A stretch of DNA of 64,000 nt from Gloeobacter morelensis MG652769 (GTDB lineage: Bacteria > Cyanobacteriota > Cyanobacteriia > Gloeobacterales > Gloeobacteraceae), in the NCBI RefSeq assembly GCF_021018745.1, contig NZ_CP063845.1, forward strand, positions 1,798,001 to 1,862,000. Reading direction: 5' to 3'. Below the pieces are notes generated by a model. That model ran no database searches, was not told where the DNA came from, and saw only the letters and a list, made by a program, of their open reading frames with translations. A program made the position numbers and the translations under genes. Within the stretch, counting starts at the first letter, position 1. Each line of letters starts with the position of its first letter. This document shows positions 54,925 to 62,634 of this stretch, one piece after another.

Positions 54925-55566
54925 ATGAAAGGCTTTTTTAACCGCAACTTCTGGAAAGTGGCCGGGATCATGGCCGGGATCTACGCCGGTACCTTCGCCG
55001 TCTCCTCGGCCATCGGCCTCACTCTGCCGAGCACGCTGAGCGCCAAGCGCACCGTCTGGTTCGCCGAGCCCCCCGCCCGGATCTGGAAAACGATCACCGA
55101 CCGCACCGCCCAACCGGCCTGGCACAACGAACTGCTCTCCGTCAGTCCGATCGAGAGCATCGACGGCCGCCCGGCCTGGCGGGAGACCTACTGGAGCCAC
55201 CAGAAGATCGACCTCGAAGAAGTCGAGCGCTCCAACGGCGAACGCCGCCGCCAAAATGCCTGGGTCTGGGACGAGCGCGCCGCTCGCCTGGTGCTCAAGG
55301 GCGTCGAGCAAAACACCCCCTACAAATGGGTGCAGTACATGCGCTTTCAGTCACTGCCCGTGCTCGAAGGCGGCACCCGCACGATCGACGTGGTCGCCTC
55401 CAGGGGCGGCAGCCTGGTCACCGTCCAGGAAGAAAAGACGATCCGCGTACCGCCCTTTCGGACGTGGGCGCGGCTTTTTGTCCTGCCGCAGTTGTCCGGG
55501 GCGACGATCGAGCGCTACCTCGCGGCCCTCGGCCACAAAATCGGCCAACCGGCCCGGCCCGTGTAG
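54925..55566 (+). CDS. SRPBCC/polyketide cyclase-like domain protein, membrane-anchored
   Basis: A 213-residue protein with an N-terminal membrane helix (VAGIMAGIYAGTFAVSSAIGL), then an SRPBCC (START/Bet v 1-like) fold from about residue 45: RTVWFAEPPARIWKTITDRTAQPAWHNEL, then GRPAWRETYW, NAWVWDERAARLVLKG and a long C-terminal helix (FVLPQLSGATIERYLAALG). SRPBCC proteins bind hydrophobic ligands and include aromatase/cyclases, so a role in handling a polyene is plausible but not shown. It lies 38 bases after the membrane protein gene and 39 bases before the sulfur carrier gene. Confidence 0.75.
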   Translation: MKGFFNRNFWKVAGIMAGIYAGTFAVSSAIGLTLPSTLSAKRTVWFAEPPARIWKTITDRTAQPAWHNELLSVSPIESIDGRPAWRETYWSHQKIDLEEVERSNGERRRQNAWVWDERAARLVLKGVEQNTPYKWVQYMRFQSLPVLEGGTRTIDVVASRGGSLVTVQEEKTIRVPPFRTWARLFVLPQLSGATIERYLAALGHKIGQPARPV

Positions 55567-55605
55567 ACCGCTGTACCACCCCGACTATTTCCGGAGGAAC
55601 CGAGG

Positions 55606-55911
55606 ATGCAAACAACGCGCACCAAGCAAATCACCGTGGTCATCCCGACCGTTCTGCGCAAGTTCAGCCGCAACCAGGACTCTATCCGCGCCGCCGTGCG
55701 CTGTACCGGTTCAACGGTAGCCGAAGTGCTCGCCTCCCTCGATAAGCAGTGCCCCGGCATCGGCACGCGCCTGTGGGGTGAGGACGGCGAACTGCGCCGC
55801 TTCGTCAATTTCTATGTCAACGACGAGGACATCCGTTTTCTCGAAGGCAGCCGCACGCTGCTGTACGAAGGCGACGTGGTGAGCATCGTGCCCGCCCTTG
55901 CAGGCGGCTGA
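55606..55911 (+). CDS. MoaD/ThiS family ubiquitin-like sulfur carrier protein
   Basis: A 101-residue beta-grasp protein ending in ALAGG, the di-glycine tail that is adenylated and thiocarboxylated in MoaD/ThiS/CysO proteins. ITVVIPTVLRKFSRNQ opens the fold, STVAEVLASLDKQCPGIGTRLWGEDGELRRFVNFYVNDEDIRFLEG is the core, and GDVVSIVPALAGG the end. It is longer than MoaD and closer to the MoaD2/CysO type. GGAGG precedes the ATG. No E1-like or protease partner lies next to it, so activation must use an enzyme encoded elsewhere. Its place in this cluster suggests sulfur delivery to the product or to cysteine synthesis. Confidence 0.85.
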   Translation: MQTTRTKQITVVIPTVLRKFSRNQDSIRAAVRCTGSTVAEVLASLDKQCPGIGTRLWGEDGELRRFVNFYVNDEDIRFLEGSRTLLYEGDVVSIVPALAGG

Positions 55912-55943
55912 GCCGGCAATACTCCCCGATGAGGAACCCGACC

Positions 55944-56150
55944 ATGGCACCCACAGGCACGCCCCAGACCGGCTTCGGCGCCGTCGAGCACTATTTGCTG
56001 GAGCAGGCGATTCTCACCCGCCACCAACTTGAGCGACTGGTCCAACTGGCCCGGCTCTGGCAGGGCACCGTGCCCATCGTCGCCTGGAAACTGGGCCTGG
56101 TCGATCTGACGACCTTCGCGACCCTCATCGACCTCGAAGCCGGCTATTGA
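55944..56150 (+). CDS. DUF2949-like small protein
   Basis: A 68-residue protein. The C-terminal part, VPIVAWKLGLVDLTTFATLIDLEAG, recalls the DUF2949 family of short cyanobacterial proteins (LP..LW..GLV.L..L pattern), and the N-terminal helix (AVEHYLLEQAILTRHQLERLVQLA) fits too. The function of the family is unknown. ATG 55944 is chosen because GAGGA lies upstream at good spacing; an ATG 15 bases earlier has none. It sits between the sulfur carrier gene and devB with short gaps, so it is in the same operon. Confidence 0.55.
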   Translation: MAPTGTPQTGFGAVEHYLLEQAILTRHQLERLVQLARLWQGTVPIVAWKLGLVDLTTFATLIDLEAGY

Positions 56151-56185
56151 AACTCTGACCCCGTCGTCTCTTGGGGAGATTCACC

Positions 56186-57256
56186 GTGACTTTCTTGATC
56201 AACCGTGCAACCGGCCGGGTTGTCCTGGCCCTTGCCGCCCTTGGAGCAGGCAGCCTCCTGCTGTCCTGGTGGCGACCGCCCCTGGCCGCCCCGGTTGCAC
56301 CGGTCGCTGCAGCGGCAGACGCCGCCCCGGTTCGACCCGTCGCTGCGGCGGTCACCGCCCTCGGTCGGGTCGAACCGGAACGGGAAGTGATCCGGCTATT
56401 TGCCGCTCCCGCCGCCGGCGGGGCGCGCATCGAGCGGCTGCTGGTCCGGGAGGGCGAGCGGGTGCGCCGCGGCCAGGCCGTGGCCATCCTCGACACCCAC
56501 GCTGCGCGCCAGGCCGCTCTGGCTGCCGCCCAGGCCCAGGTCAAAACCCAACTCGCCCGCCTCGCCCAGGTAGAAGCCGGGGCAAAAGCGGGCGACCTGG
56601 AGGCCCAGAAAGCAACGATTGCCCGCCTCCAAACCGAGGTAACAATCGCCCGGCGCGAGTACGAGCGCTACGCCGCCCTCGAACGCGAAGGCGCGATTTC
56701 CGGCTCCGAACTCGACAACAAATGGCTGCGGGTGCGGACCGCCGAAGAGCAGCTCAACCAGGCCCACGCGACCTACACCAGCCTCGCCGAGGTGCGCCCG
56801 ACCGATGTGAGCACCGCCCGCGCCGAGGTGGCCCGGGCGATGGCCGCCGCCCGCCAGGCCCAGGCCGATCTAGATCTGAGCGTGGTGCGCTCGCCTGTCG
56901 CCGCCCAGGTGCTCAAGATTCATACCTGGGAGGGGGAGCTGGTCAGCAGCGACGGGATCGCCGAAATCGGCCAGACGCGGCAGATGTATGTCGTCGCCCA
57001 GGTCTACGAGTCGGACATCGCCCGGGTCCGCCCCGGCCAGACAGCCCAGATCCGCAGCGACGCCTTTGCAGGTGAGCTGCGCGGGGCGGTCGACCAGATG
57101 GGACTGCTCATCCGCAAGCAGGACGTGCTCGATACCGACCCGGCCGCCGATGTCGACAGCCGCATCGTCGAGGTGCGCATCCGCATCGACCCGAGCGACA
57201 GCCCAAAACTTGCCGCCCTGAGCAACCTCGAAGTCAAAGTCGCCCTCGCCCCATAG
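56186..57256 (+). CDS. devB: DevB-type membrane fusion protein of an ABC exporter
   Basis: A 356-residue adaptor of the DevB/HlyD type. An N-terminal anchor (VVLALAALGAGSLLLSWW) is followed by a short linker, the lipoyl half (RIERLLVREGERVRRGQAVAIL), a coiled-coil hairpin (about 110-220), the second half (VRSPVAAQVLKIHTWEGELV) and a barrel that includes VYESDIARVRPGQTAQI. This matches the DevB family, whose heterocyst member passes glycolipids outward. The start is GTG 56186 with GGGGAG upstream. devC follows after 10 bases. Here, in a strain type without heterocysts, the exporter probably handles the product of this cluster. Confidence 0.9.
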   Translation: MTFLINRATGRVVLALAALGAGSLLLSWWRPPLAAPVAPVAAAADAAPVRPVAAAVTALGRVEPEREVIRLFAAPAAGGARIERLLVREGERVRRGQAVAILDTHAARQAALAAAQAQVKTQLARLAQVEAGAKAGDLEAQKATIARLQTEVTIARREYERYAALEREGAISGSELDNKWLRVRTAEEQLNQAHATYTSLAEVRPTDVSTARAEVARAMAAARQAQADLDLSVVRSPVAAQVLKIHTWEGELVSSDGIAEIGQTRQMYVVAQVYESDIARVRPGQTAQIRSDAFAGELRGAVDQMGLLIRKQDVLDTDPAADVDSRIVEVRIRIDPSDSPKLAALSNLEVKVALAP

Positions 57257-57266
57257 AGGTCTCGCC

Positions 57267-58505
57267 ATGGTCGATCAGCCTTACTTCGACGTCCCTGAGC
57301 GCTCCGGGCCGGCGGCCAAACCCCGCCGCCGTCGGCGAATCTTGCTTGCCTGGCTGCAGATGAGCCGCGAGAAGACCCGATTGCTCGTCGCCGTGCTGGG
57401 CATCACCTTCGCCGCCGTCTTGATGATGGTGCAACTCGGCATCCGCGACGCGCTATTTGACAGCGCCACCCTGCTGCACAACAGTCTGGCGGGCGAAGTG
57501 TTCTTGCTAAGCCCCCACTCCGCTTCGGTAATCGCCGCCCAACCCTTTTCGGATCGCCGATTGCACCAGACCCTCGCCCTACCGGAGGTGCAATCAGCGA
57601 GCGGCATCTACGTCGGCTTCGCCCAGTGGGAGAACCACCGCACCCACCTGGCGCGCAACCTGTACGTGATCGGCTTCAACCCGGACGATCGCTCGATCGC
57701 CATCGAAGGGGTCGAGCGCTACGCAGAAGCGATCAAGCAGGCCGACACGGTGCTGTTTGACGTCTACTCCCGGCCCGAATTCGGCACCGCCGAAATTGGC
57801 GTCGATTTTACCCGGCAACTGCCCATCACCACCGAGATGAACCCGATCGCCGGTTCGCTGCGGCGGGTCACCGTGGGCGGCCTGTTCCAGCTCGGCCCGA
57901 CTTTTGGCGGCGACGCCAACGTGATTACCAGCGATGTCAACTTCCGCCGTCTGTTTCCAGGTCGCAAAAAGGGCTCCATCGACATCGGCGTCATCCGCCT
58001 GGTGCCCGGTACAGATGTCGAGCGCGCCATCCGCAAAATCCGCGCCCATCTGCCTGCGGACGTGCAGGTGCTCACCAAAGACGAGTTCAAAAACGTCGAT
58101 CGCTCCTACTGGGCCTCCAGCAAGCCCCTGGGCTACATCTTCAACCTGAACGTGATCATGGGCTTTTTGGTGGGAGCGATCATCGTCTACCAGATCCTCT
58201 ATACCGACGTCTCCGAGCACCTGGCCGAGTACGCCACCCTCAAAGCGATCGGCTACCAGGACAGCGAGTTGCTCAAAGTCGTCCTCCAGGAAGCCGGGTT
58301 GCTCGCGCTGCTCGGTTTCGTTCCTGCCTTTTTGATCGCCTCGGGGGCGCATCTAGCCATCTCCAACGCCACCCACCTGCCTATCGCGATGACCCCAGCC
58401 CGGGCGATCACCGTGCTGGTACTCACCCTCGCCATGTGTCTCATCTCCGGTGCCCTCGCCGTGCGCCGCCTCAAGGCGGCGGATCCGGCCGACATCTTCA
58501 ACTGA
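57267..58505 (+). CDS. devC: DevC-type ABC exporter permease
   Basis: A 412-residue permease of the MacB/DevC type. An N-terminal helix at about 40-65 (LLVAVLGITFAAVLMMVQLGI) is followed by a periplasmic domain of about 200 residues and three C-terminal helices (LNVIMGFLVGAIIVYQILY, AGLLALLGFVPAFLIASGAHLAI and AITVLVLTLAMCLISGALAVRRL). KAADPADIF at the end is typical of DevC. It forms an operon with devB and devA. Confidence 0.92.
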   Translation: MVDQPYFDVPERSGPAAKPRRRRRILLAWLQMSREKTRLLVAVLGITFAAVLMMVQLGIRDALFDSATLLHNSLAGEVFLLSPHSASVIAAQPFSDRRLHQTLALPEVQSASGIYVGFAQWENHRTHLARNLYVIGFNPDDRSIAIEGVERYAEAIKQADTVLFDVYSRPEFGTAEIGVDFTRQLPITTEMNPIAGSLRRVTVGGLFQLGPTFGGDANVITSDVNFRRLFPGRKKGSIDIGVIRLVPGTDVERAIRKIRAHLPADVQVLTKDEFKNVDRSYWASSKPLGYIFNLNVIMGFLVGAIIVYQILYTDVSEHLAEYATLKAIGYQDSELLKVVLQEAGLLALLGFVPAFLIASGAHLAISNATHLPIAMTPARAITVLVLTLAMCLISGALAVRRLKAADPADIFN

Positions 58506-58516
58506 GGAATCCGCCC

Positions 58517-59230
58517 ATGTCAGCCGAACCGATTGTCGCGGTCCAGCACCTCAGCCACCACTTCGGGGCGGGGGAACTGCGCCGGGAAGTGCTCCTCGAG
58601 ATTCACCTCACCATCCGCCGCGGCGAAGTGGTGCTCTTGCGGGGGCCGTCCGGCTCCGGCAAGACGACCCTGCTCACGCTCATCGGCGGCCTGCGCTCGG
58701 TGCAGCAGGGCGAACTGCATGTCCTGGGCCAGGCGCTGCACGGCGCCGACGGCGACGCACTGGTGCGTCTTCGCCGCCACATCGGCTTTATCTTTCAGGC
58801 CCACAACCTGCTGCGCTTCTTGAACGTGTTGCAGAACGTCCAGATGGCCGCCCAACTGCACGACGAGCGGCCCGGCTGGGACACCCGCGCCGAAGCGACG
58901 GCGATGATCGAGGCGGTGGGCCTGGGCACCCACCTGCACAGCTACCCCGAGAACCTCTCCGGCGGCCAGAAGCAGCGCGTGGCGATCGCCCGCGCCCTGG
59001 TGGGCCGCCCGCGGCTGATTCTGGCGGACGAACCGACCGCTTCGCTGGATAGCCGCTCCGGTCGCGACGTCGTCAACCTGATGCAGCACCTGGCGCGCGA
59101 GCGGGGCACGGCGATTTTGCTGGTCACCCACGACAGCCGCATCCTCGATATCGCCGATCGCCAGTTGCACATGGAGGACGGCCGCCTCGTCCAGAGCGCC
59201 GGGCGGGAGGTGAGCCATGCCCCCCGTTGA
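58517..59230 (+). CDS. devA: DevA-type ABC exporter ATP-binding protein
   Basis: A 237-residue ATPase of the MacB/LolD/DevA group. Walker A is GPSGSGKTT, the signature is LSGGQKQRVAIARAL, Walker B is LILADEPTASLD and the switch His is in LLVTHDSR. ATG 58517 has GAGGA upstream; the frame is open further left but overlaps devC without a ribosome site. It completes the DevBCA exporter, which energises export from the inner membrane through a TolC-like channel. The end overlaps the next gene by 14 bases. Confidence 0.93.
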   Translation: MSAEPIVAVQHLSHHFGAGELRREVLLEIHLTIRRGEVVLLRGPSGSGKTTLLTLIGGLRSVQQGELHVLGQALHGADGDALVRLRRHIGFIFQAHNLLRFLNVLQNVQMAAQLHDERPGWDTRAEATAMIEAVGLGTHLHSYPENLSGGQKQRVAIARALVGRPRLILADEPTASLDSRSGRDVVNLMQHLARERGTAILLVTHDSRILDIADRQLHMEDGRLVQSAGREVSHAPR

Positions 59231-59696
59231 GCCGCTCATCGGCTTTTTTGCCGCCACCCACGCCGTCGCCGCCGCTGTCTGGGTCGGAGCCGTCTTCATG
59301 GGCTCGGTGATCGACTGGCCCGTCGCCCGCGCGACGGTCGAACCCCACCAGTTTCCGTTTCGCTTCATCGTCGGCCAGGGCCACCGCGTCTTCGTCTGGG
59401 TCTACGCCGGGATCGCCATTTTGCTGGTCTCAGGCGCCGCGCTGCTCTGGCTGGCCCCCCCCCGGACCCCCTTCGAGAACACCCTCGCCGCCCTCAAAAT
59501 CCTTGCCCTCGCGGTCATGGTGGGCAACACGCTCTACGGCAGCCTGCGCACCTGGCCCAATCTGCAATTTGCCACCGCCGAGGAGGCCAAGTTCCTCTAC
59601 CGCGGCTATATGATCCGCGCCTACATCACCTGCAGCAGCGGCATCTTCGCCATCGTGCTCGGGGCTTTGGGCCGGCATCTCAAAGCGGTTTTCTAA
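59217..59696 (+). CDS. CopD-like four-helix membrane protein
   Basis: A 159-residue protein with four membrane helices. THAVAAAVWVGAVFMGSVIDW in helix 1, with the HxxxxxWxG pattern, resembles CopD and related heme-b or copper membrane proteins; the remaining helices are WVYAGIAILLVSGAALLWL, LAALKILALAVMVGNTLYGSL and CSSGIFAIVLGALG. A specific role is not known. The ATG overlaps the end of devA and has GGGAGG upstream, so translation is coupled to the exporter. It may be a redox partner or an accessory to export; neither is shown. Confidence 0.55.
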   Translation: MPPVEPLIGFFAATHAVAAAVWVGAVFMGSVIDWPVARATVEPHQFPFRFIVGQGHRVFVWVYAGIAILLVSGAALLWLAPPRTPFENTLAALKILALAVMVGNTLYGSLRTWPNLQFATAEEAKFLYRGYMIRAYITCSSGIFAIVLGALGRHLKAVF

Positions 59697-59739
59697 AGTT
59701 TTTCCAACCCGCCCCATCCCAACCCAAGGAGATCGTTCG

Positions 59740-61152
59740 ATGTTCAAGCCTGCTTTGCAGAAGGCGGCCACCGCCGCTCTTGCCCTGCTCACCGGTCTGG
59801 CCGCCGCCCCGAGCGCCCAGGCCCAGGTGACGCAACTATTCGGCAACGGCACCTATCTGTTCGCCCCGGTCACCCGCACCTGGCTCGACTGCTACGGGAT
59901 CACCGTGCCCTCAACTAACCCGCGGCCCTCGCTGTGCCCGACCCCGATCGAAAACATCCAGTACTTCTACGCCGGCACCGGCAGCGGTGCCGGGATTGAA
60001 AACTTCATTCAACAAAACTCGAAGGCGACCGGCGGTCTGTTGGAACTGCCGCCCTTTCTCGATCCGGCCACCGGGGTGACAAGCTACCCCTACACCCGCC
60101 CGAATGGGGAAATTGTCCCCGATTTCAGCATGGACGCCGCCGTCTTTACCCCCACCCAGGACGGCGCCTACGCCAACCTTGCCCGCCGCACCCGCAGCAA
60201 GTACTGGCGGTTGCCGGTGGTGGCGGGCACGGTCGGCATGCCCTTCAGCGCCGCCAAGGACATCAACGGCGTCGGCCTGCCGGAGAACCTCAACCTCACC
60301 CGCGCCCAGTACTGCGACCTGTGGTCGGGCAAAGTGCTCAACTGGAGCGAACTGAATCTGCTCAACGCCGACGGCACCTCGGCCGGTCCGGGGCCGAACC
60401 TGCCCGTCGTGCGGGTGGTGCGCGCCGACAACAGCGGCGGCACCTACGCGCTGACCAACCACCTCACCCAGGCCTGCCGGGATCTCGACGCCGACGGCGT
60501 AGCTGAATCGAGCTATCCGTGGACGGAGCCCTTTCAGGAGCGCAGCATCTGGGGGATCACCGAATACCCCGACAACAGCCCGATCATCAGCGGCAACGGC
60601 GCCCCGCGCCAGCTGTTGACGTTGATTTCCACCCCCGGCGCCATCGGCTACGTAACGGCCATGGCCCTCGATCCGTTTACTGCCGACCGGCCGCAGGCGA
60701 CTTCGCTACAGACTGGCCACTCGGTCAACTCCCTGGCCAAAGGCGGCACCGTCTACCAGTTCGTCCAACCGAACGCGATGACCGCCCGCACCGCCCTCAC
60801 CGGCGTCAAGGACATCTACACCATCTCCAGCAGCATGCGCGATTCGAAGCAGGACGGCGCCTACCCGATCACCGCTCCGGGCTTTGCCCTGCTCTACTGC
60901 AAGTACGACGCCCAGGGCGCCGCCAAAGTCCCCCAGGGTGTGGGTCAGGCGCTCAAGAACTTCTTCGGTTGGGCGCTCACCGCCGATCCGGACGGCCAGA
61001 TGGGCACCGCCGACGATCCGGTGGCGGACAAACTGGCAGCGACGTTGCTCTACTCGCCCTTGCCCAACGCCCTCAAGGCCCAGTCGCGCAAGGCGCTTTC
61101 GACGATCGACACCGACCGCTGCACCGGCAGCGGCCCCTTCGGCGCCCACTAA
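59740..61152 (+). CDS. PstS-like periplasmic substrate-binding protein
   Basis: A 470-residue exported protein of the phosphate-binding (PstS/DING-like) class. The signal peptide is AATAALALLTGLAAAPSAQAQ. FYAGTGSGAGIENFI and VVRADNSGGTYALTNHL are the two ligand-loop motifs, with a long insert between them, and TPGAIGYVTAMALD follows. It is larger than PstS (about 340 residues). No PstC, PstA or PstB is encoded nearby, so transport of phosphate with its own ABC system is unlikely from this locus. AAGGAG precedes the ATG. A hairpin with a weak T-run follows the stop. Confidence 0.72.
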   Translation: MFKPALQKAATAALALLTGLAAAPSAQAQVTQLFGNGTYLFAPVTRTWLDCYGITVPSTNPRPSLCPTPIENIQYFYAGTGSGAGIENFIQQNSKATGGLLELPPFLDPATGVTSYPYTRPNGEIVPDFSMDAAVFTPTQDGAYANLARRTRSKYWRLPVVAGTVGMPFSAAKDINGVGLPENLNLTRAQYCDLWSGKVLNWSELNLLNADGTSAGPGPNLPVVRVVRADNSGGTYALTNHLTQACRDLDADGVAESSYPWTEPFQERSIWGITEYPDNSPIISGNGAPRQLLTLISTPGAIGYVTAMALDPFTADRPQATSLQTGHSVNSLAKGGTVYQFVQPNAMTARTALTGVKDIYTISSSMRDSKQDGAYPITAPGFALLYCKYDAQGAAKVPQGVGQALKNFFGWALTADPDGQMGTADDPVADKLAATLLYSPLPNALKAQSRKALSTIDTDRCTGSGPFGAH

Positions 61153-61164
61153 ACTACCCACCCG

Positions 61165-61194
61165 CCGGGGTGCTCCCCGCACCCCGGTCTTCTT
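61165..61194 (+). terminator. Weak terminator or attenuator between the PstS-like gene and fabH
   Basis: A perfect 9-base-pair stem, CCGGGGTGC with GCACCCCGG, and a 5-base loop are followed by TCTTCTT. The T-run is broken, so partial read-through into the fabH-acpS-hydrolase-ACP genes is likely. It lies 12 bases after the stop. Confidence 0.65.
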
Positions 61195-61209
61195 GATCAG
61201 GAGCGACCC

Positions 61210-62232
61210 ATGCCCGGCGTCCGGCTCACCGCCCTGGGCACCTACGTGCCCGAGCGGGTAATCACCAACGATCAGTTGGCCGAATTTCTGGAGACTTCCG
61301 ATGAGTGGATTTACCAGCGCACCGGCATCCGCGAGCGCCGGGCGGCGGCCCCGAACGAGACGACCGCCTCGCTTGCGGCGGCAGCGGGAGCAGCCCTGCT
61401 CTCCCGCTGCCGCATCGCTCCTGAAGCCGTCCAGATGGTGATTGTCGCCACGATGCTGCCCGATCATCCCTTCCCGGCCACCGCCTGCCAGGTACAGCAC
61501 CGCCTGAGTCTGGTAAACGCCTTCGCCTTCGACCTTGCCGCCGCCTGCTCGGGCTTCGTCTACGCGCTGGAGGTCGCCGCCCAATTTATCCGCACCGGGG
61601 CGGTCGCCAACGCCCTGGTCATTGGTTCTGAGGTACTCACCCGCTGCGTGGACTGGACCGACCGCAGCACCTGCGTGCTTTTCGGCGACGGCGCCGGGGC
61701 GGCCCTGCTCGAAGCGTCCGAGGAAGACCAGTTTCTGGCGGCGGTACTGCGCACCGACGGCTCCGGGCAGGACTTGCTCCACATGCCGGCGGGGGGAACG
61801 GCTCTGCCCGCCACAGCCGAGACGGTCGCGGGGCGGCAGCATTTCTTGAAGATGCGGGGCCTGGAACTTTACCAGCAGGTCGTGCCGATGATCTGCGAGG
61901 TGATCGAAGACACCTGCAAAAAAGCAGGACTCATCCCGGCGGATCTAGCCCTGGTCGTGCCCCACCAGGCGAATATCCACATCGTCGCGGAGGTGGCGGC
62001 GTATCTGGATCTGCCCCTGGAGCGCTTTGTCCTCAATATCGCTCGCTACGGCAATACTTCGGCCGCTTCGATTCCGCTCGCCCTCGCCGAAGCGGCGGCA
62101 GCAGGACGGATCGCGGCGGACGAGCGGGTGCTGCTGGTCGGTTTCGGGGCGGGACTCACCTGCGGAGCGACCTTGATCCGTTGGGACAGCGAATTTATCT
62201 ACGATGAGCCAGGAGCAAAGCCACGCCGATGA
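61210..62232 (+). CDS. fabH: 3-oxoacyl-ACP synthase III (KASIII, FabH-like)
   Basis: A 340-residue ketosynthase III. The catalytic triad is present: Cys113 in DLAAACSGFVY, His252 in VPHQANIHI and Asn282 in RYGNTSAASIP. EWIYQRTGIRERR near the N-terminus and the GAGLTCGA end match FabH. KASIII enzymes start fatty-acid chains from acyl-CoA, or act as start or branching enzymes in polyketide pathways. Set beside acpS and an ACP in this cluster, it may make a separate acyl unit; housekeeping FabH would be expected elsewhere. The end overlaps acpS by four bases (ATGA). Confidence 0.9.
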   Translation: MPGVRLTALGTYVPERVITNDQLAEFLETSDEWIYQRTGIRERRAAAPNETTASLAAAAGAALLSRCRIAPEAVQMVIVATMLPDHPFPATACQVQHRLSLVNAFAFDLAAACSGFVYALEVAAQFIRTGAVANALVIGSEVLTRCVDWTDRSTCVLFGDGAGAALLEASEEDQFLAAVLRTDGSGQDLLHMPAGGTALPATAETVAGRQHFLKMRGLELYQQVVPMICEVIEDTCKKAGLIPADLALVVPHQANIHIVAEVAAYLDLPLERFVLNIARYGNTSAASIPLALAEAAAAGRIAADERVLLVGFGAGLTCGATLIRWDSEFIYDEPGAKPRR

Positions 62233-62612
62233 GCAGCATCTGTTTTGCGACGACGCGCCTGCGCACGGGCATTGACATCATCTACAACCACGATGTCCTG
62301 GATCTGGTGGACGCGCCGCCGGGTGTCCTGCTCAGCGAGGGCGAATGGCGGGAGCTGCGCGCCTACGCCGAGCCGCTCGAACACCTGGCGGGCAAATTCG
62401 CCTGCAAAGAGGCCGTGCTCAAGGCGATGGGCTGCGGCCTCGGGGAGGTCGAATTGAGCGACATCGAAATTAGCAAAGACAAGCTCGGCAAACCCTTCGT
62501 CGCCCTGCACGGCAGTGCCGTCGAGTACTGGCGGCGCACCGGCTGCGCCCAACTGTCGGTAAGTATCAGCCACCACCGGGACTACTCGGTGGCCGTTGCG
62601 GTCGCCGCTTGA
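62229..62612 (+). CDS. acpS: Holo-ACP synthase (AcpS family phosphopantetheinyl transferase)
   Basis: A 127-residue AcpS-type transferase that puts the 4'-phosphopantetheine arm on ACPs. The motifs are TGIDII (Asp16), LAGKFACKEAVLKAMG (Glu61, Lys65) and SISHHRDYSVAVAV at the end. Because the PKSE carries its own transferase, this one probably serves the discrete ACP encoded 840 bases downstream. It is translationally coupled to fabH by the ATGA overlap. Confidence 0.85.
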   Translation: MSSICFATTRLRTGIDIIYNHDVLDLVDAPPGVLLSEGEWRELRAYAEPLEHLAGKFACKEAVLKAMGCGLGEVELSDIEISKDKLGKPFVALHGSAVEYWRRTGCAQLSVSISHHRDYSVAVAVAA

Positions 62613-62634
62613 ACGTTTCTATAGAGGACTTTCT

